From contig JADJAL010000015.1 in assembly GCA_016704305.1 (NCBI GenBank), positions 75,942-139,941 on the forward strand: a stretch of 64,000 nt of DNA. Reading direction: 5' to 3'. Below the pieces are notes generated by a model. It did not search any database and was not told where the DNA came from. It saw only the letters and a program-made list of their open reading frames with translations. Numbering within the stretch: position 1 is the stretch's first letter; every line of letters starts with the position of its first letter. Positions 1 through 7,887 of the stretch are shown here, in pieces. The DNA is from Haliea sp. Its GTDB lineage: Bacteria > Pseudomonadota > Gammaproteobacteria > Pseudomonadales > Halieaceae. The translations under genes and the position numbers were made by a program.

Positions 1-254
1 TCAAAGGAGGGGTGTCGCTCGCGCAGCGCGTCGGATAACAACTCTGAGCCTGCCTTGTGTTCATGGGCGCCCGGCAAGTGGCTGTCCGGTCCCGCCAGGA
101 AGACGACTTTCGCAGTGCGCGCACTGGCAGAATTCGCCGGATGTGCCGTCACGGTAACCTCTGGCGCCTGACAGCCTGCGAGCAACAATGGGAGCAACAG
201 CGCGAGCAATCCAGGGCAGAGTCCCCATCGGGAAGTAATTGCGAGACTGTGCAT
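1..254 (-). CDS. ThuA-like lipoprotein, N-terminal part (runs off the window)
   Basis: The first 84 codons of a gene read leftward off the window edge. Seen: an Arg-containing N-terminus, a Leu-rich hydrophobic stretch and a lipobox LLAGC around residue 28, so the mature protein should be a lipidated periplasmic or outer-membrane protein. After a low-complexity linker comes KVVFLAGPDSHLPGAHEH..AGSELL, which resembles the start of ThuA-like domains (PF06283, a class I glutamine-amidotransferase-like fold often found in sugar-linked periplasmic proteins). Function is inferred from this opening motif only, since the rest lies outside the window. It is divergent from the tRNA-His gene. Confidence 0.7.
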   Translation of the reverse strand, partial: MHSLAITSRWGLCPGLLALLLPLLLAGCQAPEVTVTAHPANSASARTAKVVFLAGPDSHLPGAHEHKAGSELLSDALRERHPSF

Positions 255-388
255 GGATACCACCTTTTTATTCAAGCATTCTTCAGTGCCTCATGATAGG
301 CAAGCCCTTGTGAGCGATTCAAGCAGAGGCGTGAACAGTGAGAGTGATGCGCCTACACGCGACGATAGCGCTGTCATCTGGCTTAAAC

Positions 389-418
389 TTGACACCCATG
401 GACGGCTAAAGCTACCAT
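389..418 (+). promoter_or_regulatory. Probable sigma70 promoter of the tRNA-His/tRNA-Arg unit
   Basis: A perfect -35 TTGACA (389-394), an 18-bp spacer and a -10-like TACCAT (413-418) are followed at once by an almost pure G/C stretch (419-428). Such a GC-rich discriminator is typical of stringently controlled stable-RNA promoters. It lies about 100 bp upstream of tRNA-His. Seen in sequence; activity is inferred. Confidence 0.55.
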
Positions 419-519
419 GCGCGCCGCGTGAACAGTGGTGTCTGGGCGTGAATCCTCGCTTCCGGCAGAATCCCAACGCCAATGGTCAGGACGTTCAACC
501 CGCTTTTCAACATCGCAAT

Positions 520-596
520 GGTGACCGTAGCTCAACAGGTAGAGCACCGGATTGTGACTCCGGAGGTAGCGGGTTCAAGACCCGTCGGTCACCCCA
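520..596 (+). tRNA. tRNA-His (GTG)
   Basis: Full cloverleaf with anticodon GTG inside the stem CCGGA/TCCGG, TTCAAGA in the T-loop and encoded CCA (594-596). The acceptor pairs GTGACCG (521-527) with CGGTCAC (586-592), with the extra G at 520 opposite C593, the tRNA-His identity element (G-1:C73). Only 27 bp separate it from tRNA-Arg, so the two are probably one transcript. Confidence 0.97.
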
Positions 597-623
597 TATT
601 TCGCTGTTCCATCGAACCGCATT

Positions 624-700
624 GGGGGTATAGCTCAGCTGGATAGAGCACCGGCCTTCTAAGCCGATGGTCGCAGGTTCGAATCCTGCTACTCCCGCCA
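624..700 (+). tRNA. tRNA-Arg (TCT)
   Basis: Cloverleaf with acceptor GGGGGTA (624-630) pairing TACTCCC (690-696, one G-U), anticodon TCT, T-loop TTCGAAT and encoded CCA at 698-700. It probably shares a transcript with tRNA-His just upstream. Confidence 0.97.
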
Positions 701-810
701 CCACCCGGCGTTCTGTATCCCCCAGGGCGTTAGCGCCGAGAGCTCCCGCAATACCTGCCGTGGACAGCTGATGACAACTGGCTGCTCAATGCAATGACAG
801 GGCGCAGGAC

Positions 811-1485
811 ATGAAGCTATCCGTTATCGTGCCAATACTCAATGAAGCGCAGCAAATGCCACACCTTCTGGCCGATTTGCAACCGCTGCAGCGACAGGGC
901 TGGGAGGTCATTGTAGTGGACGGCGGCAGCGCGGATGGATCGTACGCGATAGCGCAGGCCTCCGGTTTTACGGTACTGCAGTCCGCGCAAGGTCGCGCCC
1001 GGCAAATGAATGCCGGAGCGGGTGTGGCAAATGGCGATGTACTGCTGTTTCTGCATGCCGACACGCGATTACCGCAAGGCGCCGCCGCGTTGATTGACCA
1101 GGCGCTGCGCAGCCGCACACGCTGTTGGGGACGCTTCGATGTGTGCATTTCCGGGCAGGCATGGATGCTGCGCGTGGTGTCTAGCTGCATGAATTGGCGC
1201 TCGCGTCTAACCGGCATCGCGACCGGCGACCAGGCGATCTTTGTGCTGCGCAGTGCGTTTGAGGCAGTGCAGGGCTTCCCCGATCAACCCATCATGGAAG
1301 ACATAGAAATCTCAAAGCGCCTCGGTCGCCTCTCGCGCCCGGCCTGCATTGGACATTGCGTCACCACGTCTGGCCGTCGCTGGGAGACACGCGGCGTTTG
1401 GCGCATGATTCTATTAATGTGGCGGTTGCGTTGGCAGTATTGGCGTGGCGTACCGGCACATCAACTCGCGCGGCTGTATCAGTGA
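811..1485 (+). CDS. Glycosyltransferase, rSAM/selenodomain-associated family 2 (TIGR04283-like)
   Basis: A 224-aa GT-A fold family 2 transferase. Seen: N-terminal LSVIVPILNE, VIVVDGGSADGS around residue 40, LLFLHADTRLP around residue 90 (the DxD-type nucleotide-sugar/metal site) and GDQAIFVLR plus MEDIEIS further on. These are the usual signatures of the TIGR04283 transferases, which by definition co-occur with a radical SAM protein. Here that partner is two genes downstream. The stop overlaps the GTG start of the next gene by 4 bp, which implies translational coupling. The sugar donor and acceptor are not known. No signal peptide, so presumably cytoplasmic. Confidence 0.88.
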   Translation: MKLSVIVPILNEAQQMPHLLADLQPLQRQGWEVIVVDGGSADGSYAIAQASGFTVLQSAQGRARQMNAGAGVANGDVLLFLHADTRLPQGAAALIDQALRSRTRCWGRFDVCISGQAWMLRVVSSCMNWRSRLTGIATGDQAIFVLRSAFEAVQGFPDQPIMEDIEISKRLGRLSRPACIGHCVTTSGRRWETRGVWRMILLMWRLRWQYWRGVPAHQLARLYQ

Positions 1486-2129
1486 ACACGTCAATTGATC
1501 AGTGCATAAGGCCGCTGCGAATCGTAATCTTTGCCAAAGCACCCCGGCCCGGACTCGCTAAAAGCCGGTTGATCCCTGCGCTTGGCAGCGATGGCGCCGC
1601 CGCGCTTGCGCGTCGCTTTTTGGCGCATACGCTGGATACCGCCCTCGCCGCCAGCGTGGGAACGGTTGAGCTGTGCGTGACGCCTGCGATGACTGACCCG
1701 ATCTGGCAGTCGCTTGGCATTCCCGCCGCGGTGCAACTGACGGATCAGGGCGAAGGCGATCTGGGCGAGCGTATGGCGCGCGCCACCCGGCGCGTCACAG
1801 GTTCCGGGGAGGCCGTCCTGTTCATTGGCACAGACTGCCCTGGATTGGGCGCCGTGGAACTGCAGGCGGCGGCGCAGTCACTACAACTATGTGATGCCAC
1901 GCTGTTTCCTGCCGCAGACGGTGGATATGCCTTGCTCGGCCTGAATCGATTTCACGCGTCGGTGTTTTCAGGTATTTCCCGGAGCACTGAAACCGTCACC
2001 CTCGAAACGCTGGATCGCCTGGAAAATCTGGGGTGGTCCGTGCAATGCCACCCGCCGCTGCACGACATTGATGAACCTGCCGATTTGCAGTGGTTGCCGA
2101 AAGACTGGCTGGCCGACATCCGCAGCTAG
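1482..2129 (+). CDS. Transferase, rSAM/selenodomain-associated family 1 (TIGR04282/DUF2064-like)
   Basis: I place the start at GTG 1482 (GTGA overlap with the previous stop), giving 215 aa. An upstream in-frame start at 1356 would lie inside the previous gene and adds no recognisable sequence. Seen: IVIFAKAPRPGLAKSRL near the N-terminus, the nucleotidyltransferase-like opening of the DUF2064 family, then FIGTDCPGLGAVEL and LFPAADGGYALLGL in the middle. It is a GT-A-fold protein related to cofactor guanylyltransferases. The family is regularly encoded beside TIGR04283 transferases and ArsS-like radical SAM proteins, as here. Substrate unknown. Confidence 0.88.
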   Translation: MNTSIDQCIRPLRIVIFAKAPRPGLAKSRLIPALGSDGAAALARRFLAHTLDTALAASVGTVELCVTPAMTDPIWQSLGIPAAVQLTDQGEGDLGERMARATRRVTGSGEAVLFIGTDCPGLGAVELQAAAQSLQLCDATLFPAADGGYALLGLNRFHASVFSGISRSTETVTLETLDRLENLGWSVQCHPPLHDIDEPADLQWLPKDWLADIRS

Positions 2130-2308
2130 CCACGGATGCGTAGTCACTGCTCGCCTCCCTGTCTATCGAATTCCCAACATGGCAGGGAATGCTCCGATTC
2201 CACTTACTATCTGCGTAAGTGTTGTAACAAATCCCATTGGTATGCATCTACAAAGCGTTGTTAAATGGGTTTGCCCATAGAGTTGTCTTGGAAAACAGGA
2301 TTGCCAGA

Positions 2309-3277
2309 ATGCATGCCACATTGCCATTGCTCGAGGTCTCTGACTTTCCGCCAATTCGCCGGCGTCAGTTGGACACCTTGCAGGTAAACCTCGGCTACCG
2401 TTGTAACCAGTCTTGCGTGCACTGCCATGTCAATGCGGGACCTACCCGCACGGAAATGATGGACGCGACAACACTGCGGTTGATACCCGAGGTTCTGCGG
2501 GTGCGGGGTATCCGAACGCTTGATCTCACCGGTGGCGCGCCAGAACTCCACGATGGATTTCGCGGCCTCGTGGAAGTTGCGAGGGATATCGGCGTGCACG
2601 TCATCGACCGCTGTAACCTGACAATTCTGTTCGAACCCGGACAGCACGATCTGCCGGCGTTTCTTGCCAGCCATCAGGTGGAGGTGGTGGCATCGCTCCC
2701 GTGTTACTCGCTCGAGAACGTGGACAAACAGCGCGGTGATGGCGTTTTCGAGAAAAGTATTGTCGCGTTACAACGACTCAACTCGCTCGGTTACGGCCAG
2801 CAAGGCTCGGGGCTCAAGCTGAATCTGGTGTACAACCCCTCAGGGCCGGTGCTGCCTCCCGACCAGGCAACGCTGCAAGAGGACTACAAGCGCGAGTTGT
2901 TCAGGCAATTTGGCATTGTGTTCGATACACTCTACGTTCTGGCAAACATGCCTATCCAGCGATTTGGATCGACGCTCATTTCCAAAGGCCAGTTCCACGA
3001 CTATTTACAGTTGTTGAAAGACAACTACCAGCCTGCGAACCTGGACAGTGTCATGTGCCGCAGCATGATCAGCGTCGATTGGCGCGGTGGGTTATCGGAT
3101 TGTGATTTCAACCAGCAACTCGGATTGCCCCTTGGGGGCAGAAGTCATCCGCACTTGCGCGATCTTTTGCGCGATGACGTTGAGGGAGCGAACATCAGCG
3201 TTGCGGCGCATTGCTTCGGCTGCACTGCTGGCCAGGGAAGCAGCTGTGGCGGCGCTCTCGTGCAGCAACCGCAATGA
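2309..3277 (+). CDS. ArsS-like radical SAM protein (arsenosugar/rSAM-selenodomain family)
   Basis: I choose ATG 2309 because AGGA lies 8 bases upstream and an earlier ATG (2237) adds only an unconserved tail; 322 aa. Seen: LQVNLGYRCNQSCVHCHVNAGP, giving the 4Fe-4S CxxxCxxC motif of radical SAM enzymes; DLTGGAPEL (the GGE-like SAM motif); and a C-terminal Cys-rich end, HCFGCTAGQGSSCGG, typical of the DUF3641 domain. This matches the ArsS/TIGR04167 family. Characterised members transfer the 5'-deoxyadenosyl group to arsenicals, and others have a selenocysteine domain. No TGA codon lies in the cysteine region, so this is a Cys form. No arsM is seen nearby. Confidence 0.85.
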   Translation: MHATLPLLEVSDFPPIRRRQLDTLQVNLGYRCNQSCVHCHVNAGPTRTEMMDATTLRLIPEVLRVRGIRTLDLTGGAPELHDGFRGLVEVARDIGVHVIDRCNLTILFEPGQHDLPAFLASHQVEVVASLPCYSLENVDKQRGDGVFEKSIVALQRLNSLGYGQQGSGLKLNLVYNPSGPVLPPDQATLQEDYKRELFRQFGIVFDTLYVLANMPIQRFGSTLISKGQFHDYLQLLKDNYQPANLDSVMCRSMISVDWRGGLSDCDFNQQLGLPLGGRSHPHLRDLLRDDVEGANISVAAHCFGCTAGQGSSCGGALVQQPQ

Positions 3278-5427
3278 AGAAGACCGCGCTCGTAGTTGTA
3301 CTAGGGTCGCTGATCGCGGCATTTTTCCTCCTCGATTTGCACCATGTCCTCACGCTTGACGGCATCAAGGCAAGCCTTGGGGAGTTTCAGGACTGGCGCG
3401 CCGCCTCTCCGTTATTGGCGGCGGGCGCCTTTTTTTCGGTCTATGTATTCGTGACAGCCTTGTCACTGCCCGGAGCCGCCATCATGACGCTGGTGGGAGG
3501 TGCGTTGTTTGGTTTGTTTTGGGGCACCGTCGTCATCTCGTTTGCATCGAGTATCGGCGCATTACTGGCCTTCCTTGCCTCACGCTACCTGTTGCAGGAC
3601 ACCGTACAGTCAAGATTCGGCGATCGCCTAAAAGCCCTGAATGCAGGCATGGAGAAGGACGGGGCTTTCTACCTTTTCACCTTGCGCCTGGTGCCAATCT
3701 TTCCGTTCTTCATCATTAACCTGCTGATGGGGCTGACTCCCATAAGGGCGCGCACCTTCTACTGGGTAAGCCAGGTTGGCATGCTCGCAGGTACACTGGT
3801 CTATGTGAATGCAGGCACCCAGCTGGCGCAACTCCAGAGTTTGTCGGGGATTCTGTCACCCGGCCTGATTTTTTCGTTTGTCCTGCTCGGAGTATTTCCC
3901 CTTGTTGCGCGTAAAGTGACGGCGATTATCCAGGGGCGCCGTGTGTATGCGAAATGGCAGAAACCCGCCAGGTTTGATCGCAACCTGGTGGTCATTGGCG
4001 CCGGCGCCGGTGGCCTGGTGGCTTCCCTTATCGCAGCGACTGTCAAGGCAAAGGTAACGCTGGTGGAGGCCCACAAAATGGGTGGCGACTGCCTCAACTA
4101 CGGCTGCGTACCCAGTAAGGCACTGATACGCAGCGCAAAGCTGGCGCATCAACAACGGCATGCGGACAAATATGGACTGCAGCCCGTGACTCCCGTCATC
4201 CCTTTCAGGAAAGTCATGGAACGTATTCATGATGTGATTGCCGAAATAGAACCTCACGATAGCGTTGAGCGCTACACCGGGCTGGGTGTTGACGTGTTGC
4301 AGGGTTACGCGAAAATCATAGATCCCTGGACTGTTGAGGTTGCCCTCAACTCAGGCGGCACCCGGCGATTGACGACGCGCAGTATTGTGATCGCCGCAGG
4401 TGCCAGGCCCTTTGTACCGCCTCTGCCCGGTATGGAAGAGGTGGGGTATGTCACCAGTGACACACTTTGGGACGCGTTTGCGCAGCTTGATAGTGCTCCC
4501 GCGCGGCTGGTTGTGCTCGGTGGCGGTCCCATTGGCTGCGAACTGGCCCAGAGCTTCGCCCGCCTCGGCTCGCAGGTTACGCAGATTGAAATGTTGCCGC
4601 GCATCATGATCCGCGAGGACGAGGATGTGTCGACACTCGCCAGGGCGTCGTTGGAGCGCGATGGCGTCAGGGTGTTAACCGGCCATAAGGCTCTGCGTTG
4701 CGAGCGTGATGGGGATACCAAGGTCATTGTCGTCGAGCACGCCGGACAAGAACTGCGAGTGGCTTTTGACCAGATGATTTGTGCTGTCGGCCGGGTCGCC
4801 CGGCTCGAGGGCTATGGGCTGGAAGAACTGGGCATTGAAACCGGACGCACGGTAATCAGCAATGACTATCTCCAAACGCTCTATCCCAATATTTTCGTCG
4901 CCGGTGACGTTGCAGGCCCCTTCCAGTTCACACACGTGGCCGCCCATCAGGCCTGGTACGCGGCGGTCAACGCGTTGTTCGGCCACCTTAAGAAATTCAA
5001 AGCGGACTACAGGGTGATTCCCTGGGCAACATTTATAGAGCCCGAAGTAGCGCGGGTCGGGCTCAACGAACAAGAGGCAAGGGAGCAGGGAATCCCCCAT
5101 GAAGTCACCCGTTACGGCATTGACGACCTTGACCGGGCCATTGCCGACAGCGCGGCCTGCGGCTTTGTCAAAATCCTGACCGTGCCCGGCAAGGACCGTA
5201 TTCTTGGTGTCACCATCGTTGGCGAACACGCGGGCGATTTGCTGGCCGAGTTTGTACTGGCGATGAAACACGGTCTTGGCCTGAGTAAAATTCGGGGCAC
5301 CATCCATACCTACCCCACGTGGGCCGAGGCCAACAAATACGCGGCCGGCGAATGGAAGCGAGGGCATGCGCCGCACACGATCCTGGCGTTGCGTGAGGGT
5401 TACCACAGCTGGCGCAGGGGCGCATAA
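3274..5427 (+). CDS. Fusion: VTT (TVP38/DedA-like) membrane domain plus mercuric-reductase-like FAD oxidoreductase
   Basis: ATG 3274 overlaps the radical SAM stop (ATGA). 717 aa in two parts. Residues 1 to about 225 are hydrophobic and carry VTT-family signatures (LSLPGAAIMTLVGGALFG, then the RLVPIFPFFIINLLMGL block). From about residue 235 follows a class I pyridine nucleotide-disulfide oxidoreductase: VVIGAGAGGLVAS (FAD), GGDCLNYGCVPSK (redox-active CxxxxC), VVLGGGPIGCELAQ (NAD(P)), FVAGDVAG and a dimerisation domain with HTYPTWAEA. It is probably an inner-membrane flavoenzyme whose reductase half faces the cytoplasm. Last gene of a tightly coupled four-gene unit. The substrate is unknown; a role in metalloid or thiol redox chemistry is inference. 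Confidence 0.87.
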   Translation: MKKTALVVVLGSLIAAFFLLDLHHVLTLDGIKASLGEFQDWRAASPLLAAGAFFSVYVFVTALSLPGAAIMTLVGGALFGLFWGTVVISFASSIGALLAFLASRYLLQDTVQSRFGDRLKALNAGMEKDGAFYLFTLRLVPIFPFFIINLLMGLTPIRARTFYWVSQVGMLAGTLVYVNAGTQLAQLQSLSGILSPGLIFSFVLLGVFPLVARKVTAIIQGRRVYAKWQKPARFDRNLVVIGAGAGGLVASLIAATVKAKVTLVEAHKMGGDCLNYGCVPSKALIRSAKLAHQQRHADKYGLQPVTPVIPFRKVMERIHDVIAEIEPHDSVERYTGLGVDVLQGYAKIIDPWTVEVALNSGGTRRLTTRSIVIAAGARPFVPPLPGMEEVGYVTSDTLWDAFAQLDSAPARLVVLGGGPIGCELAQSFARLGSQVTQIEMLPRIMIREDEDVSTLARASLERDGVRVLTGHKALRCERDGDTKVIVVEHAGQELRVAFDQMICAVGRVARLEGYGLEELGIETGRTVISNDYLQTLYPNIFVAGDVAGPFQFTHVAAHQAWYAAVNALFGHLKKFKADYRVIPWATFIEPEVARVGLNEQEAREQGIPHEVTRYGIDDLDRAIADSAACGFVKILTVPGKDRILGVTIVGEHAGDLLAEFVLAMKHGLGLSKIRGTIHTYPTWAEANKYAAGEWKRGHAPHTILALREGYHSWRRGA

Positions 5428-5460
5428 TCTGGACTTGCAGCCACCTCGCTATTGACGCAA

Positions 5461-5483
5461 AATGCTCGCCCTCTGCGAGCATT
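5461..5483. other. Perfect 9-bp hairpin just upstream of the SRP RNA
   Basis: AATGCTCGC (5461-5469), loop CCTCT, GCGAGCATT (5475-5483). A TTGACG -35-like hexamer sits immediately upstream (5452-5457), so the hairpin falls where the core promoter of the SRP RNA would be. It could be an operator or a feature of the previous transcript's 3' end; no T-run follows. Seen in sequence; function unknown. Confidence 0.4.
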
Positions 5484-5499
5484 GCCTCGCAGGCGCTAT

Positions 5500-5609
5500 G
5501 GTGATCCAGGCGGTCCCCTCGCAACGATAGGTAGTGAACCCCGCCAGGCCCGGAAGGGAGCAACGGTAGTTACCGACTCGTGTGCCGGGGTGTGGCTGTC
5601 TGGGTCGCC
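5500..5609 (+). ncRNA. ffs: 4.5S SRP RNA (small bacterial type)
   Basis: The SRP domain IV core is intact: CAGGCCCGGAAGGGAGCA (asymmetric and symmetric internal loops with the GGAA tetraloop), TCGCAACG on the 5' arm and GACTCGTGTGCCGGGGTGT on the 3' arm. The outer stem pairs GGTGATCCAGGC (from 5500) with GTCTGGGTCGCC (to 5609) with G-U wobbles. A run of seven T (5614-5620) follows as terminator. The RNA binds Ffh and targets membrane proteins. Location just before dnaX is common in gammaproteobacteria. Exact ends are inferred from pairing. Confidence 0.95.
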
Positions 5610-5700
5610 TCCATTTTTTTGGTCCGGCCGCCTGCGGTTTCTGTCACTCTCGTGCTGGTGTATCCTGTTTCTTTTATTACGAGCGTAAGGCACATCTGGG

Positions 5701-7524
5701 ATGTCGTATCAGGTTCTGGCGCGAAAATGGCGACCGAAATCCTTCCGTGAGATGGTGGGCCAGGAGCATGTGCTCCAGGCGCTGGTGAATGCGCTGGATC
5801 GCGATCGGCTGCACCACGCCTATCTGTTCACGGGCACCAGGGGTGTCGGCAAAACTACGATAGCCCGGATACTCGCCAAGTGCCTCAATTGCGATGTCGG
5901 CGTGAGCTCGGAACCCTGCGGCACCTGCTCATCCTGCCTGGAGATCGCTGAAGGGCGCAGTGTTGATCTGCTGGAAGTCGACGCAGCATCGCGCACCAAG
6001 GTCGAGGATACGCGCGATCTGCTGGACAACGTCCAGTACCTGCCGACACGCTCGCGCTATAAAATCTACCTGATTGACGAAGTCCACATGCTGTCCTCGC
6101 ACAGTTTCAACGCGCTGTTGAAAACGCTGGAAGAACCGCCGCCGCACGTCAAATTCCTGCTCGCCACCACGGATCCGCAGAAATTGCCCGCCACCGTGCT
6201 GTCGCGCTGCCTGCAGTTCAATCTGAAGAATATGCCACCCGAACAGATTGTCGGGCACCTGGGCAGGGTGTTGGACCAGGAAATGGTGAGTTTCGAGGAG
6301 CCCGCGCTCTGGTTATTGGGCAGGGCCGCCGCCGGCAGTATGCGCGATGCGCTGAGCCTGACGGACCAGGCCATCGCTTTCGGCGCAGGGAAAGTCAATG
6401 AGACTGACGTGCGCAGCATGCTCGGCACGGTGGATATGGGCCATGTCTTTGAATTGCTGGAGGCGGTCGGCGAGGACGACGCATCGAAGGTGCTGGGCAT
6501 CGTGCAACATATGTCGGAGTTCGCGCCGGATTATGCAGGCAGCCTGGATGAGCTGTTATCGCTGATTCACCGCGTGGCGATCGCGCAGGTGGTGCCAGAC
6601 GCCATCGACAACCACGCGGGCGATGCGGCGCGCGTGGCGCAGATTGCGCGCAGCATTACGGCGGAGGATGCGCAGTTGTTCTACCAGATGGCGCTGAACG
6701 GCAAACGCGATATCGCGCTGTCGCCCGATCCGCGCCGTGGCTTTGAGATGATATTGCTGCGCATGCTGGCGTTTCGCCCGGTCGCCGTGATCGATGAAAG
6801 TGTGCGGCCGGAAGATTTGCAGAGCGTGGCTGCGCCGGTTGTTGCTGGCGGGGAGGCCGGCGCTTCCGCAAAAAAGCCACCTGAAGTACCTCGCACCGCT
6901 GTCGCGAGCAGTGCGGGCCAGGGTGCAGGGAACAATGGCGTCACGGACCATAGTGCCACGGATCTGCACGTCACGGACAAGACCGCCAGGGACAATCACG
7001 CCGCAGACAAGCGTCCCGCGGCGATGGAGGAACGCGCACCTGATCCCAAGCTTGAGCATGGCGTCAAAGCGGTTCCATCTGACACGAAGCCGGGCGCGCA
7101 GGAAATGGCCGCAACTGCTGTTTTCCCGCTGCACGATCTCAGTGGCGACAGCTGGTGGCAATTGCTTGCAGAGCTGGGATTGACGGGTATCGTGTACAAC
7201 ATCGCCTCGCATTGTGAATTGCGCCAGCGCGAAGGCGATCACCTGCAGTTCGTGCTGGACCGTTCGCATGCGGCACTGTTCAACGACAGCCACAGCGATA
7301 AATTACGCCTGGCGCTGCAGAACTATTTTGGCCATCCGGTCACGGTGTCGGTGGAACTGGGTGCGCCGAGTGGCGAGACGCCAGCGATGCGTGGGCAGCG
7401 ACTTGCCGCACTACGGCAGGCAGAGGCCGTGATTGCGATCGAAGCCGATCCGCAATTGCAGGCGCTGATCGCGCGCTTTGATGGTGAGCTGGATCGTTCA
7501 TCCATACACCCCACGGATGGGTGA
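5701..7524 (+). CDS. dnaX: DNA polymerase III subunits tau and gamma
   Basis: Clamp-loader ATPase of the replisome, 607 aa. Seen: SYQVLARKWRP at the N-terminus, Walker A GTRGVGKT (residues 45-52), zinc-binding cysteines C64, C73, C76 and C79, Walker B IYLIDEVH (122-129), sensor 1 LLATTDPQKLP and the SRC motif. After about residue 365 comes a low-complexity, Ala/Lys/Asp-rich linker, then a tau-specific C-terminal domain (from about residue 475) that would contact the polymerase and helicase. The linker contains an in-frame A AAA AAG slippery site at 6870-6876, so gamma is probably made by -1 frameshifting. ybaB and recR follow, the standard gammaproteobacterial order. Confidence 0.97.
   Translation: MSYQVLARKWRPKSFREMVGQEHVLQALVNALDRDRLHHAYLFTGTRGVGKTTIARILAKCLNCDVGVSSEPCGTCSSCLEIAEGRSVDLLEVDAASRTKVEDTRDLLDNVQYLPTRSRYKIYLIDEVHMLSSHSFNALLKTLEEPPPHVKFLLATTDPQKLPATVLSRCLQFNLKNMPPEQIVGHLGRVLDQEMVSFEEPALWLLGRAAAGSMRDALSLTDQAIAFGAGKVNETDVRSMLGTVDMGHVFELLEAVGEDDASKVLGIVQHMSEFAPDYAGSLDELLSLIHRVAIAQVVPDAIDNHAGDAARVAQIARSITAEDAQLFYQMALNGKRDIALSPDPRRGFEMILLRMLAFRPVAVIDESVRPEDLQSVAAPVVAGGEAGASAKKPPEVPRTAVASSAGQGAGNNGVTDHSATDLHVTDKTARDNHAADKRPAAMEERAPDPKLEHGVKAVPSDTKPGAQEMAATAVFPLHDLSGDSWWQLLAELGLTGIVYNIASHCELRQREGDHLQFVLDRSHAALFNDSHSDKLRLALQNYFGHPVTVSVELGAPSGETPAMRGQRLAALRQAEAVIAIEADPQLQALIARFDGELDRSSIHPTDG
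6850..6915 (+). promoter_or_regulatory. Programmed -1 frameshift element in dnaX
   Basis: Three elements line up as in E. coli dnaX. There is a Shine-Dalgarno-like GGGGAGG (6850-6856) 13 bases before the slip site, the heptamer A AAA AAG (6870-6876) in the correct reading phase, and a potential stem (CGCAC 6892-6896 with GTGCG 6911-6915). After a -1 slip the reading is GCC ACC TGA, ending at 6884, so the short product would have 394 residues and end just after the ATPase/oligomerisation domains. The stem is further from the slip site than in E. coli and is the weakest part of the call. Confidence 0.75.
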
Positions 7525-7543
7525 GCAACAGTGAGGAACCTAC

Positions 7544-7867
7544 ATGAAACCTAGTATTTCAGACCTGATGAAGCAGGCGCAGAACATGCAGGCCGAACTG
7601 CAGAAGGCGCAGGAGGAAATGGCCAAAGCCGAGGTGGTGGGCGAGGCGGGTGCGGGCCTGGTCTGTGTGGTGATGACCGGACGGCACGATGTCCGGCGCG
7701 TATCCATTGACGATGCGGTGTTGGCGGAGGATAAAGAAGTGCTTGAGGACTTGCTGGCCGCCGCCGTTAATGATGCGGTGCGTAAAATAGAAGCTCGCAA
7801 TCGGGATGCGATGTCCGGCGTGGCCTCGGGCTTGAACCTGCCCGCTGGCTTCAAGTTGCCGTTCTGA
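7544..7867 (+). CDS. ybaB: Nucleoid-associated protein, YbaB/EbfC family
   Basis: A 107-aa small DNA-binding protein. Seen: LMKQAQNMQAELQKAQEEMAKAEVVGEAGAGLV at the N-terminus (long amphipathic helix), then VMTGRHDVRRVSID and the Gly/Leu-rich end LNLPAGFKLPF, which define the family. It forms dimers that bridge DNA and is thought to influence nucleoid structure and, with RecR, recombinational repair. A GAGGA ribosome site precedes the ATG. It lies between dnaX and recR, its usual place, 19 bp after dnaX. Confidence 0.95.
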   Translation: MKPSISDLMKQAQNMQAELQKAQEEMAKAEVVGEAGAGLVCVVMTGRHDVRRVSIDDAVLAEDKEVLEDLLAAAVNDAVRKIEARNRDAMSGVASGLNLPAGFKLPF

Positions 7868-7887
7868 GCCTGGTTTAGAGATTCCCG

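Noticed and set aside
3190..3277. Selenocysteine in the ArsS-like protein
   Set aside because: The C-terminal residues are encoded by TGC/TGT cysteine codons; no in-frame TGA or SECIS-like hairpin is seen.
4675..5406. 243-codon frame antisense to the oxidoreductase fusion
   Set aside because: Lies wholly within a conserved domain on the other strand; no motif.
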